Source: Opisthocomus hoazin
Taxonomy: Eukaryota > Chordata > Aves > Opisthocomiformes > Opisthocomidae
DNA length: 64,000 bases
Assembly: GCF_030867145.1 (NCBI RefSeq)
Contig: NC_134422.1
Span: 12,720,531-12,784,530 of the forward strand
Direction: 5' to 3'
Part shown: positions 24,131-34,000 of the stretch, piece after piece
Layout of the letters: every line of letters begins with the position of its first letter
How positions within the stretch are numbered: the first letter of the stretch is position 1
Translations under genes and position numbers: made by a program
Notes under the pieces: model-generated
What the model saw: the letters and a program-made list of their open reading frames with translations, nothing else
Database searches by the model: none
What the model was told of the DNA's origin: nothing

Positions 24131-26416
24131 AAAAATTGTCTGGTTTTGTATATTTTTGTTCAAGATTGGCTTTCTCATGAAAACAGAATATGCAGTATTT
24201 TTTTTTTCTTCTGTCCCTGACTGGGACTACAGTCACTAAAAAGTACTAGCCAGATTTGAAAGAAGGGTAAAAATCTCTGAAAAATTCCTACACCTTGTGT
24301 CTGTGCTTAGCTCCAGACCATCTACAGCATGTGCTAATCTCATGTCAAAGTAATTAAGGAAGGGGGTGGACACAGAAAATAAGATGAAAACATTTGAGAC
24401 TAGGTTTTGCTAGTCTTGTGCACAGAGTGACACTTTTCCATGCACCCTTTTGTGGTTCCTTACACAATTATGACAGTATCAGTCTGTTTTATTCAGTGTA
24501 AATTTGATGGGCAAAACCACCTGACTCTCAGCCCTGTTTTCAGTGTACTGAGGCTAGGCTTCCTGGTAGTGCAAGTTGATGAGTTGCTGGTGTGCTCAGT
24601 GCTGTAATGACAAGGCCTGTCACACACTTCTATTTTGGGCATATGTGACCTTAACTGTTGATGCCCCTGAAATATTTGGGCTTGTACAGCGGAAGTATGG
24701 TAATTTTGGAAGTGGAACTTAAGACTGAGCCTCACTACAGCTTGTGTAAAGGTATTGATAAACTGCCTTAAAACTGTATAGCTTCTGTGCTGAAAGCATA
24801 ACTGTTACGCTCTGAGCTTCATACATGCTACAGGAGTCTCCTCAGGACTTTGTTAGCATATTTCAGTCATGCTGACATTGCTCTGATGTTATCTATAGGT
24901 TACTTAACAAGACTAAAGCAAGGCTGAATACTAAGTAGGTACATATGGGCTACAGTTAACAAATGAGCTGCTGTGTTCACAGTCTTTGTAAAGAGCTGGA
25001 ATCCTCAGCTGCTTTTTTCTTCATGTCAGGATTATATGAAATTCCTGTGAATGACCACATGGATTATTTGAGTTCTGGTGAGTTCCATGATGCAATCTTC
25101 TTGTATTGTATACGTGCATATGCACATGTTGCGGATCTGCATCCCAGCTCTAGCTTGTCCTAAACAGCATGGGAATGCAAATGTTTTTAGTTCTGCATTT
25201 GGGGTGAAATGTGGATGCTGCTGTGAAAAAGCTGATAAACCTGATTCAATAAGCAGCTTTTTATTTATTTTTCAAATGGCTGTGGTATTGTGTTTCTACA
25301 GTTTTATACTCACTTTTGGTTCTATTCCTTGTGAATCGTCAGATTGGGGGGGCAAGAAAATATGTCACAGCAGCTTGTTTAGTTTCAGTATTTCATGCCT
25401 CCAAGTTGGCTGCTTCTGTTACCTCTGGGTCTCAGAGGGCTGCTTTGGACTATGCACCACAAACATAGTTGGTCAGAGCATCAAGAACCTATTTTATAAA
25501 AGCTTCACTAATTTAGGGAGCACAGATATTTTACAGTTCTGGATTTAATACTTGCATGAATCTTGTAGTGTATGAAGGCCATGAAAAGGGAAATGTGTCA
25601 CGTGTGTTCTGAGGTCACTATCTAGATGTTATTCCCTGTTTTAAGTAAATAATACAAAGAAAGAATGCTAATGTTTGTGTACTACACCTGTTGTAATAAT
25701 AATAAAAAATGTTTTGATACAGATTTAGGAGGCTACGTCTGAAATCGGAATTTGTCTGAACTGTTTGTGTGTTGAAGAACTGTGCTTCACTTGGCTCCCT
25801 GATTATACTTGTTAGTTCTCTCATGGCTTCCTGAAGGATCTCGTGGAGCTGATATCATTCTAGTAATTTTATGCTAGTATACTCTAAGTCTTCTATGTGT
25901 CTACTTCTATTTAGGTATTATTTTAACTGGAGAAACACCTCTTGAAAAGAGAGAAGCCCAAAGAGGCAGAGTTCTGTTTTAATCCAGGATTTGATTAAAT
26001 AAAATAAATTAGATACCTAATGGAATTTTGCTCCCCTCAAAAAGGAATAGCTTTTATGATTGGGTGAATAGAATTTGGGAAGGCGAGGCTACAGTGGAAG
26101 GTAGAATATTAGCCTTTCTAGATAAGGAATAGAAAGTCTTTGTTTTGGCACTACATAGTCATGTGATACTTGTTTGTTGATCTCTATGAACAGAGCAAAT
26201 AAATACTCTCATTTTACAGATTCCAGTACAAAGAATACTGGTATTGACTAAGGTCATAATTTGTAATTAGCTGAGTTGGGACTGAGATATAGAAGCTCCT
26301 CACTTTTACAGTCATTCTTCAGAAATTAACTGGACTAAGTCACCAAAGGAAAAGGTAACTATTAGCTAGATATAATTTATTAACACAGCATAATTGCCTG
26401 AATGTTCTCATAATAA

Positions 26417-26494
26417 ATCACAGAATCACAGAATCACAGAATAGTAGGGGTTGGAAGGGACCTCTGTGGGTCATCTAGTCCAACCCCCCCCAGG
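26417..26494 (-). mobile_element. LINE/CR1 3'-end fragment (minus orientation)
   Basis: It begins with repeated CACAGAAT units and continues through ggggttggaagggacctc and tctagtccaacccccc. This is the reverse complement of a CR1 3' end. It is the inverted partner of the intronic copy at 10762-10829. Confidence 0.92.
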
Positions 26495-28689
26495 ATATGA
26501 TGTTTTTCTCTGTCACATAACTCTTTTGGGTGAGACAGAGTTCCTTATCTGATGTTTATAATCAGGTTCCTGAATTAGAAACAAGAAGCCAGGGCTTGAA
26601 GAAAATGCATGTTAGAACGGAAAGCTGTAGGTAAACTGTCCTTATTATAATCTGTATCCTTAATATTACAATATCCTACTAGTTACCTTGCTTCTACTAC
26701 AGTTCCAAGATAGGAGATCCAGTAATATGATCACCTAAAAGCAGGCATTAGTTTTAAGATTTTCAGTATCCTTGTGGAATCTTGCATCTTCTGTGTCATA
26801 GCCCTGTATGTCTTCATTACATGAAGTGCCCCATTATTTGGCACTCCTCTTTGCTTCTAATACAGCGTCCTTATTGTTTTCACAAGTGACAGATTTCTTC
26901 AAGAATCTCTTCTAACTGTTCCTTTACCTTTCTTTAAACTTGCTACCTCATTTCCCTACCGGTTTTTAAAGTTACAAACCTTTGGTTGAAAACTTTTCTC
27001 CCCTCTAGCAAGGATAAAGCTTTTTTCCCCTCTGGCAAATGATTTTTTTCAAATAAAACAACTTTGATGTCTTCAGCTTTAGCATCAATTATTATAACAT
27101 TAGAAAAAAACAAAACTATTCATATGTCAAACAAAATGACATAGTGAAAACAAACACGAATTGAAACTACTGGTTTCTGGTATCTGTATATGTAAACTTT
27201 GTGGAGAAGGGGCTATAGCTTACTGTACAGTGGAATCCTGCCTTGGATTCGGGCTTCCAGAGACTATCATGATGCAAAAGCTAAATAAGGCCTGACTTAG
27301 TCCCCATGGTGAAACACAGGAACCCTAAAATTATTTGGTCCATTACTTGAGCAATGTTTTGATAACCAGAACTAAATACAGTAAGATGTCGATGTTGGAT
27401 CTGGAATGTGTCTGGTTCTTATGCATACCTACTTAGTCATTTTCTGTCAAGCAGAATTAATTTTAAACATTAAGTTGTTGTGGGTCATCTTTCTCCCCTG
27501 GTTTTACAGTTGCACATTTTTGTGAAAAAGATCTTTTTCTGCTGGCTTTGAGAGAAGAACTCCAAAATGGGACTTTGTGCGAAACAAAAAGACCTGTCCT
27601 AATTTACAACTCATTGAAGAATCATTTCACTGTCTTTATCCCTAGAGTCAAGCACTGTGCAGCCATAGTAACCAACCACAGAATTCTTGAGTTTTGTTCT
27701 ACTCTAGTGTATGGATAGTGACAGCGTTGTATCATATCCTAGGAAAAGATAAATTCCATCTGAAAGACAGTAGTATTTATATATAAAAATGTCTCCTCAT
27801 GGAAAGGCAACTGAGAAGGCAATCTTGATAGCTGCATATCCAGCATCTGGCAGGAAAATACCACGTGAGCACCACTAATAATTGCATGCATTTTTTTAGT
27901 GAAAATCTTAGTAACTGTGTATTCGTGGTAAGTAAAAGATGCATTGTGGGAACAGCTGCTGAAAATTCAGCATATGATTTCACAAACCTCCACTGAAATG
28001 CAGAAAGGCCTAAATTGCTGCGATTTGTGGAGTTATGTGCAAGTGTAAAGGACACGTGAAGGGCTTGCGTTTGGAAGTTTTTTCCAACTGTGTCCGTAAG
28101 TGCTACCTCTACAAACCTTGCCTTATCTCTGTTCCTTGATAACCACAGCTTCAGCGCTACTACTACTAAGGGCTACTTGTAAGCAGGGATTTTTGATGTT
28201 TGGACGAACATCTGGACAACTATCAGTTTCTGCTACTTAAGCTAAGCAGCTATCTCATTTGACAGTTTGTCCTGCATCATGTTTTATTAAAAACATCAAG
28301 CAATATTCTTAGTACATATGATGCTTACCTTCCAAACACTGTAAATCATCAGTTGGGCAATTCCATCTGCAGAAAGAGTGGATCACCTGAAAGAACACTG
28401 TAGAAGAGTCCGGTGTTGGAAACGTGTTTGTAACTGCTGTGGTGTCCTCCTTGTGCTATCTGACCAGCCTGGCTAACCAGGTCAGAGAACGCACCCTCCA
28501 GTAAGCCCCTGTCACAACACTTGTTCGATCAAAACAGGGCCTGTAGTTTGGGTGGTTGGAAAAAAAAAAAACACCAACAAACCCAAAAGCCTGTATTTGT
28601 ATTTTAGCCTTAATTCCTGTGTTAGTAGTAAGTCTTAGTAATACGTACCGAGGTAGGGAGAGGTTTCTTTGGGGCAACGCCCCTCTGTT

Positions 28690-28712
28690 CACCGGTGTTT
28701 TGGCCACCGGTG
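28690..28712. repeat. Paired CACCGGTG palindromes
   Basis: The perfect 8-bp palindrome CACCGGTG occurs at 28690-28697 and 28705-28712, 15 bp apart start to start, at the upstream edge of the CpG island. It contains the CCGG core of Grainyhead/TFCP2-type sites. Binding is not shown. Confidence 0.6.
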
Positions 28713-28991
28713 CTTGGTGTCAACGTTTCTGTCATCCTGAGCCGGAGGCAGTTCCCCTTTCGCCCTTCCTCCAGCGAAAGCTACCCTACAGTCTTGGAGG
28801 TGAGCCAGGACACGGAGATGAGCCGGTCTGCCTCCCGTTGTGGCGGAGACGGGCGCAGCCCGCCGCTCCCTGGCCGGTGACACCGGCAGAAGGGCCGAGC
28901 CCTCAGGGGGCGCCGCCTCAGGAGGCGCGGCCCGCGGAGCACCGAAGGGGTTAACGGCCGCTTCGCGGCGGCCCGCCCCTCGGCCGCGCGC

Positions 28992-29141
28992 ATTGGCGGG
29001 CCGTCTGGCGGTGGCCACCAATGGCGGCGGGCGACGGCGGGGGGCCGCGCCAATGGGGGCCGGCGGGGGGCGGTGGCGGGGGCCGGCGCGGCCGGCGCCC
29101 GGTTGAATGGGGAGTACAAAGAGGCGCGGGGCCGGGGCGGG
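28992..29141 (+). promoter_or_regulatory. ADCY5: Inferred ADCY5 core promoter: three CCAAT boxes and GC boxes
   Basis: An inverted CCAAT box (ATTGG) lies at 28992-28996, with forward CCAAT boxes at 29018-29022 and 29050-29054. GC boxes follow at 29067-29073 (GGGGCGG) and 29134-29141 (GGGGCGGG). No TATA box was seen, as expected for a CpG-island promoter with dispersed starts. The transcription start is inferred to lie just downstream, about 0.8-0.9 kb before the ATG. Confidence 0.6.
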
Positions 29142-29857
29142 CCGCCGCTGCCGTCCCTGACAGAGGCGTGCGCGGGGCCACCGCCGCTCCGTTCCGCCGG
29201 CAGCGGGAGGAGGGAGCGCCGGCACCCGCCTTTTTCCCTTTTCCACTTTTTTTTTTAGTTCCCCCCTCCCCTTTCCCTTCAGATTTTCTCGTTTTTCCCT
29301 TCCCCGCTGCCCGTGGAAGAGGCGCTCCCGCGGCGCAGCGGCGGCGTCCGTGTGCGTGAGCGGCGCGGCTGCCGCCGGGGCTCCGCCGCCGCTTGGAGGC
29401 GAGGCGGGGGCACGGCCGCTGCCGCCGCAGGCCGGGCAGCCCCGCCGCCGCGCCCACCCAAACCCCCCCACCGGCAGAGGATGCTCACGCCGCCGCCGGC
29501 CGCCGCGGCCCTACGAGCCTGAACCTTCGCGCCCTCCCCGCCGACCGCTCCCCGGCGAAGCCGCCCGCCCCGAGCGGCGGGGTGCCGGGCCGGCGCGGCG
29601 CGCTGCGATGCGATGCGGCTCCCCCGGCGGCGCCCGGAGCCCCTGCGGCTGCCGCGGCTCGGCTGAGGGCGAGCTGCCGTGAGCCGGCGGTGTCCCGGCC
29701 CCGGCGGTGCCGAGCTCGCTCGGGGGTGTCGAAGCACCGGGGCCGGCGATGGCGCCCGCCACCGCTGCGCTGCCCTGAGGGCCCCGCCGGCGAGACCCCG
29801 GCTCTGGGGGACGCCCGGCCGCTCCGGAGACTTCGGGGCCGTTTGCGGGTTTTACCC

Positions 29858-29889
<32 letters not shown>

Positions 29890-30002
29890 CTTTCTTTTTA
29901 CCCCCTTCCCCTTGCTGCCTTTTGGGGTTTTCCCCCAGGCGCTCGTCCCCCCCCGGGCAGGGGAGCACCCGGCCGCTGTCCCCTCGCCCGTTCCCCCGGG
30001 GC
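29107..30002 (+). other. ADCY5: ADCY5 5' leader (approximate) with upstream ORFs
   Basis: The likely transcribed leader is GC-rich. It contains short upstream ORFs starting with ATG at 29481-29522 (13 codons), 29608-29682 (24 codons), 29613-29666 (17 codons) and 29749-29778 (9 codons, with G at -3 and G at +4). A further one at 29107-29160 counts only if transcription starts before it. None overlaps the main start. The frame of the main ORF is open back to 29667, but no ATG lies in it between there and 30003. A T-rich tract and a possible splice acceptor occur at 29860-29938, so part of this region could be intronic. Confidence 0.55.
29858..29938 (+). repeat. Long polypyrimidine tract ahead of the ADCY5 start
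   Basis: The plus strand is nearly all pyrimidine from 29858 to about 29908, including a run of about 20 T. C/T-rich sequence continues to a CAG at 29936-29938. It could form H-DNA as a purine:pyrimidine tract, or act as a splice-acceptor tract. Confidence 0.8.
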
Positions 30003-31013
30003 ATGTCCCGGTCCAACAGCGTCAGCCCCCCGGGCTTCGGCGGCCCCGCGCCCTGGGCAGGCACCGAGCAGCACCGCTCGGCCTGGGGCGAGGCGGAGGC
30101 CCGGGCCAATGGCTACTCCTATCCGCCGCCTCCCGACAGGTCCTCGGGCAAGAAGGCCTCCCGCATGTCGAGCAGGTGGAGGAGCGAGGAAGACTACGAG
30201 CCCCAGGCGAGCCGGAGCCGTGGGGAGAGCGGCTGCAGGATGATGAGCTTTAGGTCCAAATCCGCCTGGCAGGAGCATGGTGACGACAGCCGACGTCACT
30301 GGTCCCGCCATCCGCCCGGCGGCGATTCCCCTGCTGCCCCCAACAATGCCAGCCCCCGGCAGCTGGGGGAGCAGGGGGAGGTACGGCCCCGGTCCGTGGA
30401 GCTGGGGCTGGAGGAGAGACGCATCAAGGCCAAGATTGAGGAGCTGGAGGAGGAGGACGGGGACGAGGAGGACTCCGAGGCGGCCTTCTCCATGGGCGGC
30501 TGTTGCAGCAGCCTGCTGCAGATCTTCAGGTCCAAGAAGTTCCAGTCGGAGAAACTGGAGCGCCTCTATCAGCGTTACTTCTTCCGGCTCAACCAGAGCA
30601 GCCTCACCATGCTCATGGCCGTGCTGGTGCTGGTCTGCGTGGTCATGCTGATCTTCCATGCTGCGCACGGCCACTATGAGGTATCCTACGTCGTGGTGCT
30701 CTCCATGGCCATCCTGCTGATGGTAGTGCTGTGCATGGTGTGCAACCGCAATGACTTCCACCAGGACCACATGTGGTTGGCGTGCTACTCAGTCATTCTG
30801 GTGATCCTGGCAGTGCAGGTGGTAGGGGTTCTGCTGGTATGGCCCAGGAGCGCCTCGGAGGGCATCTGGTGGACCGTCTTCTTTATCTACAGCATCTACA
30901 CGCTGCTGCCGGTGCGGATGAGGGCCGCGGTCATCAGCGGGGTGGTGCTCTCTGCCATCCATCTGGCCGTCTCCCTCAAGATCAACGCGGAGGATAAGTT
31001 CCTCCTGAAGCAG
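30003..31013 (+). CDS. ADCY5: ADCY5 exon 1 coding part: adenylyl cyclase 5 N-terminus and membrane spans 1-5 (3' partial)
   Basis: Adenylyl cyclase 5 converts ATP to cAMP at the plasma membrane under Gs, Gi and calcium control. This exon gives 337 residues and ends in FLLKQ in phase 0 at a GTAGGC donor (31014). The start [11 protein letters not shown] resembles mammalian ADCY5 and is the first in-frame ATG (G at -3). ADCY5 signatures include [33 protein letters not shown] and [19 protein letters not shown]. Membrane spans lie near residues 201-221, 226-247, 257-279, 287-304 and 306-325; the sixth span and both catalytic domains lie in later exons. Residues 146-159 are an acidic Glu/Asp run encoded by GAG/GAC-rich DNA. 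The N-terminal arm (about 200 residues) seems shorter than in human. ADCY6 is the main alternative, but its N-terminus differs and HACD2 next door supports ADCY5. Confidence 0.96.
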
Positions 31014-31099
31014 GTAGGCGAGCCCCGAGCCGGTTCGGGTGAGCGCTCAGCAGCCCCCACCTGCCCGCTGCATTGAAGGGCGAGGAAGGTGGGGTCTTC

Positions 31100-34000
31100 T
31101 CACTTCCACAGGCCTGCCTGATGCTGGAAGGCTGACGGGCCTTTCAGTTGAACCACTAGGTTACCTGCTATGAGGTGGGATGTTGTGCAATGTGGTGGCT
31201 AGGCTGTAATCTTGCTTTGTTTTTTCTTTATAGCTGTGTTGTTTCCTCGTTGCTGCTTTCCGTTAAGGTTCTAAACGTTTAAGACACGTGCCTCGCTGGT
31301 TTGCCGTGACTGCTGCTCCAGCGCTGTCAGCCAGCCCAGCTAATGCCCTGCAGTTGTATTTAATGTAAACAGCTCTGCGCTAAGCACACCTGTGGAATGG
31401 TATCCACACATGCTGCTGTGTTACGGAGAAGTGCATGGAAACTCTTGCCACTTTTATCGTCTAGAGGTTATCCTGGTGTGTCACCCCCAGATCTGGGTTC
31501 GGTGTCAGCACAGTGCTTGCTTAGGTGTCGGAGAGCGCGCGCCGCGGGAATGTGCAGTAAGCTTTTGGTTTAGCAGAAGGGTGCTTGCTCTGAGATGTGC
31601 TGGAAATATCTGCAGTGAAGAAGCCCAGAGTTCATATACAGCCAGGAAAAAAAAAGTTTTAAAAAAAGTATAAATGCAGATTATTATTTAGCTGTGATAT
31701 CATGTTTAAATGGAGCAGTTCAGTCCACGGGAACAAGACGACTATTGTCAAAGGCATTACAGTGCAGATTTTGATTACCATATCTGTATAAACAACAGCA
31801 ATACAAGGTACCACTCTTCAAGCAAAGCAAACAGCCTTGGGGCTCGTGCTTTAAGCTTACCAGAAACCTTGGCAGTCGGGAAACCATTGACTTTAAAATC
31901 TTGCAGCTACATGATAATCATCATCCTTCTGATGAACAGGACTCTGAACAAGGATGAGCCTATCACAGAGTCAGCCCTAATGCTTGTATGTAACAGGGGA
32001 TTGTTTACTAAAATCAGGAGTTCGGTGGCTTTACAGTCCTATCACATAATGCAAAATAATGCCTTGCACTTGCAGTGCCTGCCTTGAGTCTTATTTCTAA
32101 GTTGTTTTGAGTTCCACCTATTGCAGTGTCAGGAAAAGTTGTAGGACTTAAATAAAACTTCAGTAGAACAGGGCAGTCGCTGCTCTGCTCTACAAAATAG
32201 CCCATGCAATTAGTCTTTTCTCCCCCCTGCCCAGTTAAGCCTGCTTGGACAGTTTCTGGCTTTTTTCTGAGTTTGTTACAGATATTTTTATAAACTGTAC
32301 ATGGCATATTTTTCTTATGCTTGATATAAACAGCTTTTGTAGATTTCCAGCAGAGCGTACACTGAAAGCAGGACAGTTGCTGTTTTTCTGCTTGACTTGG
32401 AAAACTTTGCTAACTTTGCTCTTCCTCGCTGGAGCTCTGGTCCTGCAAAGCCTTGTGCATGCTCTCAACTTTATAAACCGAGACTTGTCCTATTGAATTC
32501 AGTGTATTTGGAGACTGTGTTCGTGCATATGAAGGCAAAGCTTGTCATGATTATGGCCGGAAGACTTAGCAGTCTGTTACAAGCAAAGTTGAGTTTGGAG
32601 GATACTGACGAGTGCATAAAATACCATTACGCTGGAAAGTCTTAGTAACTGTATTTTAATGGGAAGGAGCCGAAATTACAGAGGCCAGATGATTGACTCC
32701 CTCAGTAGAGAATTTGGGATAATTACAGCTCCCTCCCTTTCTAAATGCAGCAGAGTTATTTGTAAGAGGTTGGGCTTGTGTACAAACGTGCACTTGTCGA
32801 AGGTAAAAGCACGGGCAGTAGGTGATGGTGCGGTACGCACAAACCTGTGCGTTGCACAGTTGCTTTCCCTTTCATACTAGCACTGGGGTTTCCTGCAGTT
32901 TGACAATAAATGCTCGGTTAGTGAGGAATGTCTTAGGAGTGCTCTTACTTTGTTTTCAGAGGCAGAGTGTCTCTCCGTATTGCCTGTTTATTTTTCCGAC
33001 TAACACCAAATGCCGGTCTCTATCTTGCTGTGGTCTACGTTGGCGTAGCTCTAGCTGAATTCAGTGGGGTTGTACAAGGCCAAGAATCAGATTCCTTGCG
33101 TGTTTGCGTATGAACACGAGCTGCTATCTCTGGCTGTCTGATAGAAAAATCTGTTTGTGCTGAGCACGTCGCCTCACAGCTATGAACAGGCCTTCCTCAC
33201 TGGGGCTGTATCTCGTTGCCATGGAAATCTGTTGTGTTCAGCTCTGCCCCACTGATGCACGCAAGCCCCTATTTTCCCTTTTCAAAGTAACAGGGGTGAA
33301 GGTAGGCGAAGACCAGATAAATCAAGAAGAGGGAGTTAAGATTTTTTCAGTGACTTCACGCTGGCAGTCACATCAGCCTGGGTTTTGTGGAGCAGGAGTG
33401 GATGTGAATGCATCTGTGACTACGTGACCAGATGGTTCTTCATCCACGGCAGTCGCAGAAGAAAGGCTGGTTAGGATGTGTATCCCTTTCCCTCTCTTGT
33501 TCATGATATTTTTAAACATAATACTTAAGTGAGTTCTGCTTTGTGTGGGCTTTTTGTCTTTTAATCTTCTCCCAGTTGTTTCCAAGCCAGGAAAAAATCA
33601 TACACACCTGTTATAATCCACTAACATTCAAAGCTGGGTGACTCTTATGTAGACTCCTGAGCACTTTTGTGAGGTGCAGCAACCTGTTAAAAACTTGGCT
33701 GCTTCTCTTTTTCAAGAGAGTGAAATTCTTGGTTGTAGGTCTCTTTGGGGAGAAAGGCAACTTGTTGGATTCCCTTGCTGCGTCTGCGTGATTTCATTGT
33801 CTGAGTTACCTTCTCCTAGCACTGCTGGACTTCTCTGTCGCCAAACTCTCTGGTCCGAGGCTGTGCTAGTCAGGCTTCATGAAAGGGTTAAGGCAATCCA
33901 CTCTTTCTGAATCGGTAGGGTGACAGGCGTAAAGGTAGTTGTGATTGTTCGGTCTTAATTGAGCTGCTTTTTTAATAATTCTTCTGGGATCACTGGACTG

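Larger units (their letters stand above)
20891..28689. other. Region between HACD2 and ADCY5
   Basis: A 7.8-kb non-coding interval, possibly including an extended HACD2 3' UTR up to about 24.15 kb. It holds a 20-A run, a G/T-rich tract and one CR1 fragment. The longest open frames (for example 25078-25548) resemble no known protein and look like chance. Confidence 0.75.
28740..31060. promoter_or_regulatory. CpG island spanning ADCY5 promoter and exon 1
   Basis: GC content and CpG frequency rise sharply from about 28.74 kb and fall again after about 31.06 kb, in contrast to the AT-rich, CpG-poor flanks. The island covers the inferred promoter, the leader and the whole first coding exon of ADCY5. 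The exact edges were judged by eye. Confidence 0.9.

Noticed and set aside
25078..25548. 156-codon open frame between HACD2 and ADCY5
   Set aside because: No known domain. A stretch reading CTTNIVG recalls the CTNIVG of ADCY5 exon 2, but the surroundings do not match and it lies upstream of exon 1.
28458..28488. Small hairpin (tctgacc ... ggtcaga)
   Set aside because: Seven-base stem only; expected by chance and without an RNA-gene context.
28689..29471. 260-codon minus-strand open frame over the ADCY5 promoter
   Set aside because: CpG-island DNA has few stops. The translation is Ala/Arg/Pro/Gly-rich without a domain, and several frames are open on both strands.
29393..30253. 286-codon plus-strand open frame overlapping the ADCY5 start in another frame
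   Set aside because: Low-complexity translation from GC-rich leader and a poly-T tract. The ADCY5 frame has clear homology and this one has none.
29898..30770. 290-codon antisense open frame opposite ADCY5 exon 1
   Set aside because: A shadow of the coding strand caused by GC-rich codons; His/Gln/Leu/Gly-rich with no domain.
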